This document shows positions 33,605-42,860 of a stretch of 64,000 nucleotides of DNA, one piece after another (position 1 is the stretch's first letter; each line of letters begins with the position of its first letter). Origin of the DNA: Roseomonas sp. GC11 (GTDB lineage: Bacteria; Pseudomonadota; Alphaproteobacteria; Acetobacterales; Acetobacteraceae). The translations under genes and the position numbers were made by a program. The DNA is taken from NCBI RefSeq assembly GCF_024437745.1, contig NZ_JANFNY010000009.1, positions 1 through 64,000 of the forward strand, written 5' to 3'. The notes below the pieces were generated by a model, which searched no databases, had not been told where the DNA came from, and saw nothing but the letters and a program-made list of their open reading frames with translations.

Positions 33605-35926
33605 TCATCTCCCACCCCCCTTCAGCGTTGGCGCTTTGCTCAAGGCCACCGCGCGATAGAAGGTGGCCGGCTTGGTGGCGCTGGCCTGCTGCTCGACCAC
33701 GACCAGCCCCGCCTCGACGAGTGAGGCCAGGATCTCCTCCCGCTCGCGGCGTGACAGGAATTGCGAGCGCCGCGTGACTTCGCTGCGTGACTGGCGCCCG
33801 CCGTCGCGAATGATCTCCAGCACACGCTTGTGCTTCGCCTCCATGTCATTGTCCGAGACCCACCGCTCCGCCTCCCGCAGCAGCGTGCCGATGCAGTGCG
33901 CTACGAGCTGCGCCGCCCAGGTGACGTCACGCGCCTGCGTCACCGGCTGCGCCGGATCGCGGCTGACGGCGGCGATCATCGCCAGCTTCGCGGTGTTCTC
34001 GGCGTAGCGCCCGAACAGCGCCGTGGCATAGGAGCCGCGATGCAGGCGGAGCAGGCCGGTGGCGTCGCGCTGCACCGCTGCCATGGCGGCTTTCGCGTCG
34101 GCCGTCAGTGGCACGGCGTAGGGCTGGGTTGCGATCATGCTCGACATCGCATCCGCCAGGTTGCCGCCGGAACTGTACCCTGGCACGCCGCCGGCGATGG
34201 CCTGCAGCCCGGCCACGAGACTGGCCGGCGGCGTCGCCGGCGCGGGCGCCTCGTTGCGCTCCGGATAGTCATCGTCCGTCTGGAAGACCAGGAAGCGCGC
34301 GATCGAGCCGTCGCCGAGCGCGCGGCCCTCCAGCGCCTGCCAGAACGGGCCAGGCACGGTGACGCCCCAGAGGCAGGCGCAGGGCTGTTCGAGGGTAACC
34401 CGCGGCCTGTTCTTCGGGTCGGCGTATTCGGTGCCGATGAAGGCCTCGCCCGCGGAGGTGTAGAGCTTGGTGAGCTCGGTCCAGATGGCAGCCTTGTGCA
34501 TCGGCGCCCGCGGCGACAGCACCAGCTTCAGGAATTGGCCGAACTCGTCGACCTGGAACAGCCGGACGGGATGGTGCTGTAGCGAGGCCAGCAGCCCGGC
34601 CGAGGAGGCGAAGTCCTCGCCGCCCAGGTATCGCTCCAGGCCCGCGGCGTAGAGGGCCCGCTTCACGCAGCGGCGGGCATGGTCCTTGCCGCCGCCGCTA
34701 TCGGCGATGCCGATGGCGTAGATGTTGCTGCGCAGCTCCGTCGGCGTGCGATACCGGCGGCCGGCGATGGCGCCCACCAGGCAGATGGCCGCGCCGAGGG
34801 CGAGGAAGGGCTGCGGGCTGACGGCGCTGGCCGTGGCGTAGTCGACGAACTGGCCGAGCACGCCGTCCACCTGCAGCAGCTCAGGCGATACGCGATAAGG
34901 CTTCGGCTCCGGCACGGGTGGCAGCGGCGTGGCCTCTGCGGCCGCCAGCAGCGCCGCTGCCGGATGGGGCTGCGCGGCCTGCTCGGCCGCGGTGCCGTTC
35001 AGCGTCAGCGCGGGATCCGGCACCCAGCCGCGCTGCTCCGCCAGCCAATAGATCGTCCCTGCGCCGACGCTGTGCGGCCGCAGCGTGGCCCAGCGCCGCT
35101 CAGGCGTGTCGGTGCGGCCGGACTGGCCGGATTTGCGTGCCTGGCGCGACCAGTCGAGCCAGAGGGCGCGGCCCTCCTCGCCGAGCGCGGCCTTGATCGC
35201 CGCGCCGATGGTGATCCACTCATGGCCGGGCAGGTCGTCATTCGGCAGGAAGGCGAGCGCCGCGGCGATGGCGTCCCGCGTGCCCTTCGGGTCGCTCGGG
35301 CCATGCCAGGCGCTGCTGGGCGCCTCCGCCAGGAGCGAGGGGCTGCGGCTGTCGTCGGGGATCTGCTGCCAGGCGGCGTCGAGGAAGGCCAGGCAGGCCG
35401 CCTCCTCCACCACCGGCAGGCGATCCAGCGGCACGTCCAGCAGGTTGCTCTCCGGCCAGGCATAGGGCTGGCCCGTATCGGGGTGGATGGCATAGGCGAC
35501 GAATTGCTGGCCGCGCGCCAGCAATTCGAGCGGATGGCGCTTGCGGCCGGCAAAGGGCGTAGCGGCCCGGTAGACCAGCAGGCGCTTGGGGGCGCGACCG
35601 ATGCGCCAGCAAGGCGTATCGCCCAGCATGCGCGCCGCCAATTCGCCGATCTGGATGGACAGCGCTGCGTCGAGGATGTCGATGTCGATGCCGACGACCG
35701 AGCCACAGGCGATGCCGATGCCGCAGCCGGGCCAGCGCTGCCAGATGCTCATCTCGAAGGGCTGCGTCATGCGGTCGCAATGCCGCGCCCAATCGGGGTA
35801 CGGCGCCCACTGCCCGGCATGGTGGCGGCCCGGCACTTTGCGGCCCGGCATGATCGGGATGACGGGATAGCCATTGTCGACCAGACGCCCGCCATGGCGG
35901 GCCATGAAGTTGGGCGGGTGGTTCAT
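33605..35926 (-). CDS. Phage primase-polymerase with helicase-like domain
   Basis: A 773-residue replication protein. Residues 1-200 are an archaeo-eukaryotic primase/polymerase (PrimPol) domain with the catalytic aspartates in GSVVGIDIDILD. Residues 225-300 match a primase C-terminal segment (GHEWITIGAAIKAALGEEGR). From about 350 a DUF3987-type ATPase has Walker A GIADSGGGKDHARR and VFQVDEFGQFLK-like Walker B. The last 70 residues look like a winged helix. It would prime and unwind phage DNA. Confidence 0.85.
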   Translation of the reverse strand: MNHPPNFMARHGGRLVDNGYPVIPIMPGRKVPGRHHAGQWAPYPDWARHCDRMTQPFEMSIWQRWPGCGIGIACGSVVGIDIDILDAALSIQIGELAARMLGDTPCWRIGRAPKRLLVYRAATPFAGRKRHPLELLARGQQFVAYAIHPDTGQPYAWPESNLLDVPLDRLPVVEEAACLAFLDAAWQQIPDDSRSPSLLAEAPSSAWHGPSDPKGTRDAIAAALAFLPNDDLPGHEWITIGAAIKAALGEEGRALWLDWSRQARKSGQSGRTDTPERRWATLRPHSVGAGTIYWLAEQRGWVPDPALTLNGTAAEQAAQPHPAAALLAAAEATPLPPVPEPKPYRVSPELLQVDGVLGQFVDYATASAVSPQPFLALGAAICLVGAIAGRRYRTPTELRSNIYAIGIADSGGGKDHARRCVKRALYAAGLERYLGGEDFASSAGLLASLQHHPVRLFQVDEFGQFLKLVLSPRAPMHKAAIWTELTKLYTSAGEAFIGTEYADPKNRPRVTLEQPCACLWGVTVPGPFWQALEGRALGDGSIARFLVFQTDDDYPERNEAPAPATPPASLVAGLQAIAGGVPGYSSGGNLADAMSSMIATQPYAVPLTADAKAAMAAVQRDATGLLRLHRGSYATALFGRYAENTAKLAMIAAVSRDPAQPVTQARDVTWAAQLVAHCIGTLLREAERWVSDNDMEAKHKRVLEIIRDGGRQSRSEVTRRSQFLSRREREEILASLVEAGLVVVEQQASATKPATFYRAVALSKAPTLKGGGR

Positions 35927-36144
35927 CCGGCCCTCCCCTGCACCTTGGCGACGGCGCTGTTGATGGCGCTCTGCTGCGCGAGGAGCGCCTCGACATAGGC
36001 GCCGCAGATCACCTCGATGAAGCTGTGCCAGTCTGGCTCTGACCAGCGGGCCATGTCGGTGCAGCCGATGGCATCGATATATTGGCCGGCCATGTCACCG
36101 GCGGTGCGCATCGCGGCGACTTCATGCTCATTGGGATCAACCAT
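35923..36144 (-). CDS. DUF6511-family phage protein
   Basis: A 73-residue acidic helical protein (PNEHEVAAMRTAGDMAGQYI, then WHSFIEVICGAYVEALLAQQ) matching small DUF6511 proteins of alphaproteobacterial phages. ATG 36144 has AGGGAGC 7 bp upstream; the longer frame is rejected. Its stop overlaps the primase-polymerase start, so translation is coupled. Function unknown. Confidence 0.65.
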   Translation of the reverse strand: MVDPNEHEVAAMRTAGDMAGQYIDAIGCTDMARWSEPDWHSFIEVICGAYVEALLAQQSAINSAVAKVQGRAG

Positions 36145-36269
36145 GCGGTGCTCCCTTCGAAGGATGAGGCAGGTGATGAAGCGGGACGGCACGGCCCCAG
36201 GCCACGGCTGCGCCTGCGCCGCATGCCAGAGGGGGCCATGCCAAGCGAGGTATGGGCTGGGGCGGCCTG

Positions 36270-37856
36270 TCACATGAACCTCGCCGCGGTGATCTCGGTG
36301 TACTGGCCCGCAGGCCGCACCTGGATCGCGATGGGCTGGCGCAGCGCGTCAGCGTGCTGCAGCGCCTCGTCCACGCTGGAGGGCGCTGGCAGGTTCGGCG
36401 CACGGCGACGCCACCAGGAGCAGGCCTTCTCGCGCGGAAAGCCGGTGTGCTCGAAGCAGACCCACTCGCTGTGCCGCGCCAGGCCGCACTCATAGGTGAC
36501 GCGCAGCGAGGCGGGCTTGCCGGGCTTGTCGTGGCGCGCATAGGTGACGCCGGTGACATCGCACCACGCGGCCTGGATTTGGGTTGACAGCAGGGCATCG
36601 CAGGCCGCCCGCGGCGCCACCTTCACCACCGGCGGCGGGAACGCGTGATCGCACGCGATGCAGCGCCGCACGCTGGCGTGGTTGATGGTCTGGCACTCGG
36701 GACAAACCTTGATCGGCGCCTCGCCTGGCTCCTCCGTCTTCTCCTTCTTGCGGCCGTCGACCATGTCGATCGGGCCGTGCCGCGCCGTGTTGCCGGCGAA
36801 GTCGAGCACCAGGCAATCCTCCTTGCCTTCAGCCAGGCGTGTGCCGCGGCCCACCATCTGGACGTAGAGGCCGACGCTTTTGGTGGGCCGCAGCAGCGCG
36901 ATCAGGTCCGTGCCAGGTGCATCAAAGCCGGTGGTGAGCACATTGGCATTGGTGACGCAGCGCAGACGCCCTGCCTTGAACGCCGCCAGGATGCCGTCCC
37001 GCTCCGGCCCTGGCGTGTCGCCCGTCACGGTCTCGGCGGAGATGCCGTGCTCGCGGATGGCGTCGCGGACATGGCGGGCATGGGCGACGCCGGAGCAGAA
37101 CACCAGCCAGGAACCCCGGCCCTCGCCGTGCTGGACGATCTCGGCCACCGCAGCGCGCGTGACCTCGTCGCGGTCGACCGCCGCCTCGAGGTCTTTGGCG
37201 ATGAACTCGCCGCCGCGGGTGCCGACGCCGCCCACATCGAGCTGCGTCTCGGTCTGCTTCGGCACCACCGGGCAGAGGTAGCCCTGCTGGATCATGTCCA
37301 GCACGGGCACCTCATAGGCGATGTCGGTGAAAAGACGATCCTTGCCCTCGTGCAGCATGCCGCTATCCAGGCGATAGGGCGTGGCCGTAAAGCCGACGAC
37401 TTTCAGCAGACCTGCATTGATCTCGTTCAGTTGCGCCAGGAAGGAGCGGTACATGCCGCTGTCACCGCGGCCGAGCAGGTGCGCCTCGTCAATCAGGACG
37501 AGGTCGCAGCGCTGCACCTGATAGGCGTGGCGGTGAATGGACTGGATGCCAGCAAAGAGGATCTGCGCGTGGATATCGCGGCGGGACAGGCCGGCGGAGT
37601 AGATGCCGGCCGGGGCTTCGGGCCAGGCGCGCAGCAGCGCCATGAAGTTCTGCTGGATCAGTTCCCGCTGATGCGTGACGATAAGGATGCGCGTCTCCGG
37701 CCAGGAAGCGATGGCGCGCTTCGCGAGGTCAGCAATCACAATCGACTTGCCGGCACCTGCCGGAAGCACCAACAGCGGATTGCCGCTGCTGGCCGAGAAG
37801 TAATCGTAGAGCGCCTCGATGGCGGCGCGCTGATAGGGGCGGAGCGACAGGGTCAT
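36270..37856 (-). CDS. DEAD/DEAH-box superfamily 2 helicase
   Basis: About 528 residues. Motifs run in order: Q-like LRPYQRAAIEALYDYF, Walker A LPAGAGKSIVIADLAKR, DEAH LVLIDEAHLLGRGD, motif III GFTATPYRLD, and motif VI VQMVGRGTRLAEGKEDC. A four-Cys zinc-ribbon candidate (CPECQTINHASVRRCIACDH) lies near 410-430. It resembles phage helicases of the UvsW/RadD type that remodel replication forks. Start 37856 overlaps the upstream nuclease-like gene by ATGA. Confidence 0.88.
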   Translation of the reverse strand: MTLSLRPYQRAAIEALYDYFSASSGNPLLVLPAGAGKSIVIADLAKRAIASWPETRILIVTHQRELIQQNFMALLRAWPEAPAGIYSAGLSRRDIHAQILFAGIQSIHRHAYQVQRCDLVLIDEAHLLGRGDSGMYRSFLAQLNEINAGLLKVVGFTATPYRLDSGMLHEGKDRLFTDIAYEVPVLDMIQQGYLCPVVPKQTETQLDVGGVGTRGGEFIAKDLEAAVDRDEVTRAAVAEIVQHGEGRGSWLVFCSGVAHARHVRDAIREHGISAETVTGDTPGPERDGILAAFKAGRLRCVTNANVLTTGFDAPGTDLIALLRPTKSVGLYVQMVGRGTRLAEGKEDCLVLDFAGNTARHGPIDMVDGRKKEKTEEPGEAPIKVCPECQTINHASVRRCIACDHAFPPPVVKVAPRAACDALLSTQIQAAWCDVTGVTYARHDKPGKPASLRVTYECGLARHSEWVCFEHTGFPREKACSWWRRRAPNLPAPSSVDEALQHADALRQPIAIQVRPAGQYTEITAARFM

Positions 37857-38263
37857 GCCACCGCTCCCTGCACCTGCGCCCAATTCGCGAACTTGTTCAG
37901 CAGCCGGATGACGTCGTCGAGCGTCGCCGGCTGCCAATCGGATAGATACCCCTTGTGGATCCAGCGCAGCGCCTCACACTGCATGGTCTCGGCATCGCCG
38001 CTCAGGACCAGCACGGTGATGCGATCGGACAGCCGCGTGAGGCGCTCGAAATAGATGCGCTGGCCGCGCGGGATATCGCCCTGGTGGCTCTTCATCTCGA
38101 GGAAGACGAAGTGGCCATTCACCTCCACGGTGGCGTCGATATCGCTCATGGCGATCCGCCCCGGAAAGCAGGCCGCGAAGCGCTCGATCTTCGGGCGGCG
38201 CAGCTGGTTGAAGCAGCCGCGGCGGGTGCAGTCCCAGCGCATGGGGTTGCTGCCATCGCTCAT
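37853..38263 (-). CDS. Putative PD-(D/E)XK nuclease-fold protein
   Basis: A 136-residue protein. Residues 30-65 read FPGRIAMSDIDATVEVNGHF then VFLEMKSHQGDIPRGQRIYF, the D...ExK arrangement of the restriction-endonuclease fold. N-terminal CTRRGCFNQ may add a metal site. It may cut or process phage replication intermediates alongside the coupled helicase gene. Fold assignment is by motif only. Confidence 0.6.
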   Translation of the reverse strand: MSDGSNPMRWDCTRRGCFNQLRRPKIERFAACFPGRIAMSDIDATVEVNGHFVFLEMKSHQGDIPRGQRIYFERLTRLSDRITVLVLSGDAETMQCEALRWIHKGYLSDWQPATLDDVIRLLNKFANWAQVQGAVA

Positions 38264-38267
38264 GGCC

Positions 38268-39833
38268 TCAGCCCTCCACCCGCGCCCTGGCGGCGGCGAA
38301 GAAGCCGGCGTCGCGCTCGATGCCGAGGAAGCGCCGCCCCGTGTCGCGCGCCACCTTGCCCGTCGTGCCGGTGCCCATGAAGCCGTCCAGCACCAGATCG
38401 CCCGGCAGGGTGATCAGATCCATCAGGTGGCGGATCACCGCCTCCGGCTTCTGCGTCGGATGCAGCGTCTCGCCCTTCGGCGTCTTCAGGCGCTCATGGC
38501 CGCCACAGATCGGCGACTGGAACCAGTTGAAGCCCTCCGGCTCGCCCGGATAGTTGAAGGTGCGGCGGGCGCCGGGCTTCACGAACTGGATGGCGTGGTC
38601 CATGGCCGGCATGAAATCGGCCTTGGTGACGGAGGTGCCCGGGTTGGAGCGGCACCAGAAGAAGCTGCCCTTGATCTCGAAGCCGGCGGCGTCGAACAGC
38701 GCCTGGGCGATGTTCAGGGAGGGCTCGCCGACGAAGAGGAAGCCGGAGGCACCAGGCTTCATGACGCGGAAGAAGGCGTCGGCCCAGCGGCGGATATCGG
38801 CCAGAAACTCGCCCTCGGGCGGATTGTCCCAGGCGCCGAAATTCTTGTTCCAGTCGGCCTGGTTGGCGAGGCGATAGACGCGGTCGGTGCTGATGCGGTA
38901 GGGCGGGTCGGTGATGACGGCGTCGACGGAGGCCTCGCCGAGCTTGGCCATTTCCGCGTGGAAATCGCCCTGGATCAGGATGAGGCTGTGCTTCTCGGCG
39001 AAGCGGGCGCGAGCGGCCTCCACCAGGCGGTTGAGCTTCGGCGGATCGATGCCGTCATCGGCGAAGGCGATCCATTCTGCGTCATAGGCGCCGCGCATCA
39101 CCTCCGCAGTGGCCTCGTCCACGATCTCCCGATCGATCTCGCCGAGGTGGTAACGCACATAATCGGCGATGGCGTTGCGGGTACGGTAGCCTTCGGCCTG
39201 TACCTTGAACTTGTTCTTGTTGATCCGCCCGCTGGCGAGGTCCTGCACCAGGTCCAGTTGCTGCTCGGCGGTGAGGTAGAGGATGTTCCGCAGCAGCCCC
39301 TCGGTGAATGGCGCAGTTGCGCCAAAGCTTGGCGCAACCTCCTCATCCTGCGCCAGGGCGCTGACGCGGAAAGTTGCGCCAACCACCTCCCATGCGCGTC
39401 GGTCAATCTTCGCGAGTGTCGCGAAGTCTCGAACCTTCTCCCGGCTCCAGCCGAGTTCCTCGGCGATCGTCTTCTGGGTGACGTCGGCAGCCTGCTTCCG
39501 CCACACCATCTCGGCGTAATCGACGAAGGACATCGGCAGCGCGTCTTCGCTGGCCCGGTTGAGCTCGATCGCCTCACGGTCCAGGCTGGCCGGCTGCGCG
39601 ATGTGCATCAGGCATTCCGTGATGCCCTCGGCCTTGAAGGCCTCGTAGCGGTGCCGGCCGCCGAACAGAACGCCCTCCGGCGTCACCGACAGCGGATAGG
39701 GCTTCACGCCGATGGCGCGCACCTTCTGGCGCAGCCGCTCGACATAGGCCGGGTTCAGCGGCCGCACTTCGTGGAAGGCGGTGATGAAAGCCAGCGGCTT
39801 CAGCAGCACGCTGGACGGAGTATCAAGCAGCAT
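38268..39833 (-). CDS. ParB-domain DNA methyltransferase (third copy, adenine-type motif)
   Basis: A 521-residue fusion: ParB-like nuclease fold (LNPAYVERLRQKVRAIGVKP, VLFGGRHRYEAFKAEGITEC), a KorB-type HTH region (VTQKTIAEELGWSREKVRDF), then a beta-class methyltransferase with TDPPYRISTDRVYRL and FMGTGTTGKVARDTGRRFLG. It is more divergent than the 29.5-32.2 kb pair and carries an extra HTH. The start overlaps the Cas4-like gene by 11 bp. Confidence 0.85.
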   Translation of the reverse strand: MLLDTPSSVLLKPLAFITAFHEVRPLNPAYVERLRQKVRAIGVKPYPLSVTPEGVLFGGRHRYEAFKAEGITECLMHIAQPASLDREAIELNRASEDALPMSFVDYAEMVWRKQAADVTQKTIAEELGWSREKVRDFATLAKIDRRAWEVVGATFRVSALAQDEEVAPSFGATAPFTEGLLRNILYLTAEQQLDLVQDLASGRINKNKFKVQAEGYRTRNAIADYVRYHLGEIDREIVDEATAEVMRGAYDAEWIAFADDGIDPPKLNRLVEAARARFAEKHSLILIQGDFHAEMAKLGEASVDAVITDPPYRISTDRVYRLANQADWNKNFGAWDNPPEGEFLADIRRWADAFFRVMKPGASGFLFVGEPSLNIAQALFDAAGFEIKGSFFWCRSNPGTSVTKADFMPAMDHAIQFVKPGARRTFNYPGEPEGFNWFQSPICGGHERLKTPKGETLHPTQKPEAVIRHLMDLITLPGDLVLDGFMGTGTTGKVARDTGRRFLGIERDAGFFAAARARVEG

Positions 39834-40791
39834 CGGCTCTCTCCTGCGTGTCGGGGATAGGGGTGGCGCCGTCGCGCCAGGGACTGCCGTCCGGCAGCCG
39901 GTAGCTCACCCAGTCCTCGCCGGCGTCGATCTGCTCGGCGGCGATGAGGTTCGGGATGTAGAGGTGCAAACCGCAACCGGCCTGCTGATCGCGGCGCAAG
40001 AGGACGCATGGGTGCCGGGCGCAGTGCCAGGCGCCATCGGCGACAGGCGTGGCGTGCAGGCAGGAGCGGCAATGCCGCTCCGGCACTGCGCCGCCGTGGC
40101 AGACAGCGTGATGGTCGCAGAACCGGCACTGCCACCAGGCCGGATCCTCGCTGATCCGTGCTGGCGGGCGGGCCGCGGCGATGATGCGCTCGGCCTTCGC
40201 CAGGATGCGCAGCCCGGCCTCGGCATCGTGGCGGATGCGCTCCTGGTAGAGTTCGTCCGTGTCCTTGCAGACCGCCAGATAGAAGGCCCGATCGAGGTCG
40301 GCGAGTTGCATGTAGGCCTGCATCTGCGCCCAGTGCAGCGGCTTGGATGACGCCACGCCCTCGGCCTTCAGCTTGGCGAAGGACTTCGCGCTGTGCGTCT
40401 TGAACTCGCAGACATGCCAAGCCTTCGGTGCCTCGGGAAAGCCGATGGCCACCGCGTCCATGCTGCCGCCAAAATGGCCTGAGGCATCGCGCAGATTCCA
40501 CTGGCGCCCCGTCGCGGGATCCAGATCCAGAACCGTCACGCCAATGCGGCGCAGGTCGGCGACGAAGCGAGCCTCGGCCAGATGGCCGGTATCAAACAGC
40601 CGCAGCAGCCGGCCGGTGTGGCGCGCTCGTGTGGCCCAGCGGAAGGAATACCAGAGAGCCCGCTCACATTCGGTGCCGATCAGCGAGGCACCGAGATGCT
40701 CCCGATAGCCGTGATCTGCCGCCGCCTCATAGGCGGCATAGATCGCGTCCACGGTCAGGCTCGCAGAGGGGGGCAGCGCGACCATGCTCAC
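39823..40791 (-). CDS. Cas4/RecB-like PD-(D/E)XK exonuclease
   Basis: A 322-residue nuclease. Catalytic core: GGSMDAVAIGF followed by WHVCEFKTHSAKSFAKL (D...ExK) and a downstream QMQAYMQLADLDRAFYLAVC motif. A cysteine before the core (IGTECERALWYSFRW) and three after it (CRFCDHHAVC) match the four-Cys iron-sulfur clamp of Cas4/AddB-like exonucleases. Phages use such enzymes for recombination. It is part of the phage operon and not of the CRISPR locus. Confidence 0.8.
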   Translation of the reverse strand: MSMVALPPSASLTVDAIYAAYEAAADHGYREHLGASLIGTECERALWYSFRWATRARHTGRLLRLFDTGHLAEARFVADLRRIGVTVLDLDPATGRQWNLRDASGHFGGSMDAVAIGFPEAPKAWHVCEFKTHSAKSFAKLKAEGVASSKPLHWAQMQAYMQLADLDRAFYLAVCKDTDELYQERIRHDAEAGLRILAKAERIIAAARPPARISEDPAWWQCRFCDHHAVCHGGAVPERHCRSCLHATPVADGAWHCARHPCVLLRRDQQAGCGLHLYIPNLIAAEQIDAGEDWVSYRLPDGSPWRDGATPIPDTQERADAA

Positions 40792-41321
40792 CCCGCCCGC
40801 CGCCAGGGCGGTGTCGTCGAGGATCCCGGGGCGGGGCGCTGCGGAGCCGCGTGCGCCGGCGCGGAGGGCGGAGCCGCGGCCGTGCGCGCCGGGGGCGTGC
40901 CGCCGAGCGCAGCATAGCCCTTGACCCGGTTCTGCTTGCGCTGTTCCTGCGGTGGCAGATGCTTGTCGCGACTATCGGGTTCCACCGCCAGTGTTACCTG
41001 GAGCGGACGAAAATGCAGCTGTTCGCTGTCATTCACCTGCAACTGGCCAACAGCATGGCAGATGGCCGAGAGGGTGCGCTGGGCGATCTCCACCGTCTGC
41101 TGGCTGGGGTTCACCAGATTCAGCTGATCCCAGATCTTGCGGCCCTGATGCGGCCCCTCGATCACGTCCATCTCCAGCCAGAGATACTGGCCATTCCCGG
41201 CGCGGGTGGCACGCATTTCGCTGTTGACGATCTGCGCCGCATAACGGCCAGGGGGCAGCAATTCGAGTGGCGCGGCCGGGGCGACGCCCGTGGCGTCGAA
41301 GGTGTCGTGCAGCTGGGCCAT
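40788..41321 (-). CDS. DUF669-family phage protein (ssDNA-binding-like)
   Basis: A 177-residue protein with a DUF669 core (LELLPPGRYAAQIVNSEMRA, QYLWLEMDVIEGPHQGRKIW) and a disordered Pro/Ala tail from residue 140. DUF669 proteins sit in phage recombination operons next to RecA-like ATPases and Cas4-type nucleases and are thought to act like single-strand binding proteins. It overlaps the nuclease gene by 4 bp. Confidence 0.75.
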   Translation of the reverse strand: MAQLHDTFDATGVAPAAPLELLPPGRYAAQIVNSEMRATRAGNGQYLWLEMDVIEGPHQGRKIWDQLNLVNPSQQTVEIAQRTLSAICHAVGQLQVNDSEQLHFRPLQVTLAVEPDSRDKHLPPQEQRKQNRVKGYAALGGTPPARTAAAPPSAPAHAAPQRPAPGSSTTPPWRRAG

Positions 41322-41324
41322 GGG

Positions 41325-42095
41325 TCAGCTCCGCGGGTTCTGGGGCGTCTGGGCGTAGAAGGGGATGCCGGCGGCGAGCGCGGGCCAGGACAGCGGCAGC
41401 GTCTCCGCCAGCCCGAAGCGGTTCTTCGCCAGGAAGGCCGGGCGCTCGGCGGTGTGGAGCAGGCGGTCACCGCCGCTCACGCCGCGCACCACCTTCTTGT
41501 TGAAACCGACATCCGACTTCAGCGTGCTGACCCGGTAATTCGCGAAGAGCACGGCATCGACATGCTCCTGCACCAGCGCGGAGGCGCCGCGGTGCAGCTT
41601 CGGTTGGTAGCGGTCGTAGGGTTCGGTCTCGGGGCTGTCGAAGCGCCGGATCTCGGCATGCGCGATGAGGATCACGCCCATGCCGCGCTCGTCGCGCAGG
41701 GCGTTCACCCCGTCGAGGAAGCTGCGCCAGGTGTCGAGCGCCGCGAGATAGCCCTTGCCGTAGCCGAAGGACTCAATGTCCGGCTGGTTGTGGACCTGCG
41801 CCGTGTGCTGCCAGACCAGCGGCTCCAGCCAGTCGAGACTGTCCACCACCAGGGTCTCGAAGTCGTGCGCTTCGGTGTAGAGGCTGCCAAGCGCCTCCAT
41901 CACCGCGTCGAAGCTGCGCAGCACCCCGAAGGTGGAGGCGTTGATCGTGCCGAGCCCATCCTCTGTCTGCACAACAACCGGCCGCGGCGCGGAGGTCGCG
42001 AAGAGCGTCTTGCCAACGCCGGCCACGCCATAGGTGAGCAGCCGCGGCGGGCGCGTCTCAACGCCGCGCCGGAGCGATGCGAGGGAGATCGCCAT
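41325..42095 (-). CDS. Phage RecA-like ATP-binding protein
   Basis: A 256-residue AAA/RecA-fold ATPase with Walker A TYGVAGVGKTLFATSAP at about 22-38, Walker B-like DFETLVVDSLDWLEPLV, and a sensor stretch GMGVILIAHAEIRRFDSPET. It matches phage nucleotide-binding proteins (Sak4-like) that drive strand annealing or exchange. It is 3 bp upstream of the DUF669 gene, the typical pairing. Confidence 0.8.
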   Translation of the reverse strand: MAISLASLRRGVETRPPRLLTYGVAGVGKTLFATSAPRPVVVQTEDGLGTINASTFGVLRSFDAVMEALGSLYTEAHDFETLVVDSLDWLEPLVWQHTAQVHNQPDIESFGYGKGYLAALDTWRSFLDGVNALRDERGMGVILIAHAEIRRFDSPETEPYDRYQPKLHRGASALVQEHVDAVLFANYRVSTLKSDVGFNKKVVRGVSGGDRLLHTAERPAFLAKNRFGLAETLPLSWPALAAGIPFYAQTPQNPRS

Positions 42096-42286
42096 CAGTG
42101 CCCCTCCCCCTTCACGGCGCGCGGCTTGGCTTTCACCACGTCGACGGTGATGTCGCCGCCGGCGCGCGCGACCGCCTCGGCGAAGGCGTCGAGGGTGGGT
42201 TCGAAGGCGGCGACATCCTTGGCGCGGGCCATCGCGTCACCTGCGAGGGGGATCGCAACCTGGATGCGGAGTTCATGCGCCATCAC
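42095..42286 (-). CDS. Small phage protein of unknown function
   Basis: A 63-residue protein (HELRIQVAIPLAGDAMARAK, FAEAVARAGGDITVDVVKAK) overlapping the ATPase gene by 1 bp and the upstream gene by 4 bp. The tight packing supports it being real. No family recognised. Confidence 0.55.
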   Translation of the reverse strand: MMAHELRIQVAIPLAGDAMARAKDVAAFEPTLDAFAEAVARAGGDITVDVVKAKPRAVKGEGH

Positions 42287-42759
42287 GCAGCGTCCTTCGG
42301 TGCGAGGGTGTAGGAGGGGCGGCCGGTGGCAAGGGTGCGCGCCGGCTCGAACACGGCCCGGATGCGCGGCGGCCAGGCCGTGAAGCGGCTCTCTGCGACA
42401 CGGATCTCGGTGGTGACATAGTCGGCGGGGTCCTCGCCCCAGCCACGCAGGGTGGCGACCGCCTCAGCCAGCTTCGGCTGATCCCACACCGCCTTTTTCG
42501 GCAGATCGGCGATAACCGCGAAGGCCTCGTCGGCGATGCGGACGCGGCCGGTATCCTTGCCCTCGGCGCGGCGGGCGGCGGCGGCCGCTTGGCCGTAGCG
42601 GGCGTGCAGGGCGTCATGCAGCAGATCGGCGAGGTGCTTGGCGTCGGCCCTCAGCGCCGCGACCTCGTCCAGCAGCAACGCCAGATGATCGACAGGCAGA
42701 CAGGCGACCTGCGCCGCGTCCATCGTGCGCAGCTGCGCCAGAGTGGTTCGGTTGGTCAT
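42283..42759 (-). CDS. Phage protein of unknown function
   Basis: A 158-residue helical protein. Residues 15-50 form a heptad-like segment (VDHLALLLDEVAALRADAKH) and the C-terminal part is basic and aromatic (TEIRVAESRFTAWPPRIRAV). ATG 42759 with AGGA upstream is chosen over a Pro-rich upstream extension. It belongs to the recombination operon; function unknown. Confidence 0.6.
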   Translation of the reverse strand: MTNRTTLAQLRTMDAAQVACLPVDHLALLLDEVAALRADAKHLADLLHDALHARYGQAAAAARRAEGKDTGRVRIADEAFAVIADLPKKAVWDQPKLAEAVATLRGWGEDPADYVTTEIRVAESRFTAWPPRIRAVFEPARTLATGRPSYTLAPKDAA

Positions 42760-42860
42760 GCTGGTCCTCTCGGTGGTGATGGCGCCCGGCTCCGTGGGCG
42801 ACGCCGGCGGCCGGGCAGGCGCGGGCATCGGCATGGGGTGACCGGCCAAACTGCGCGCGA

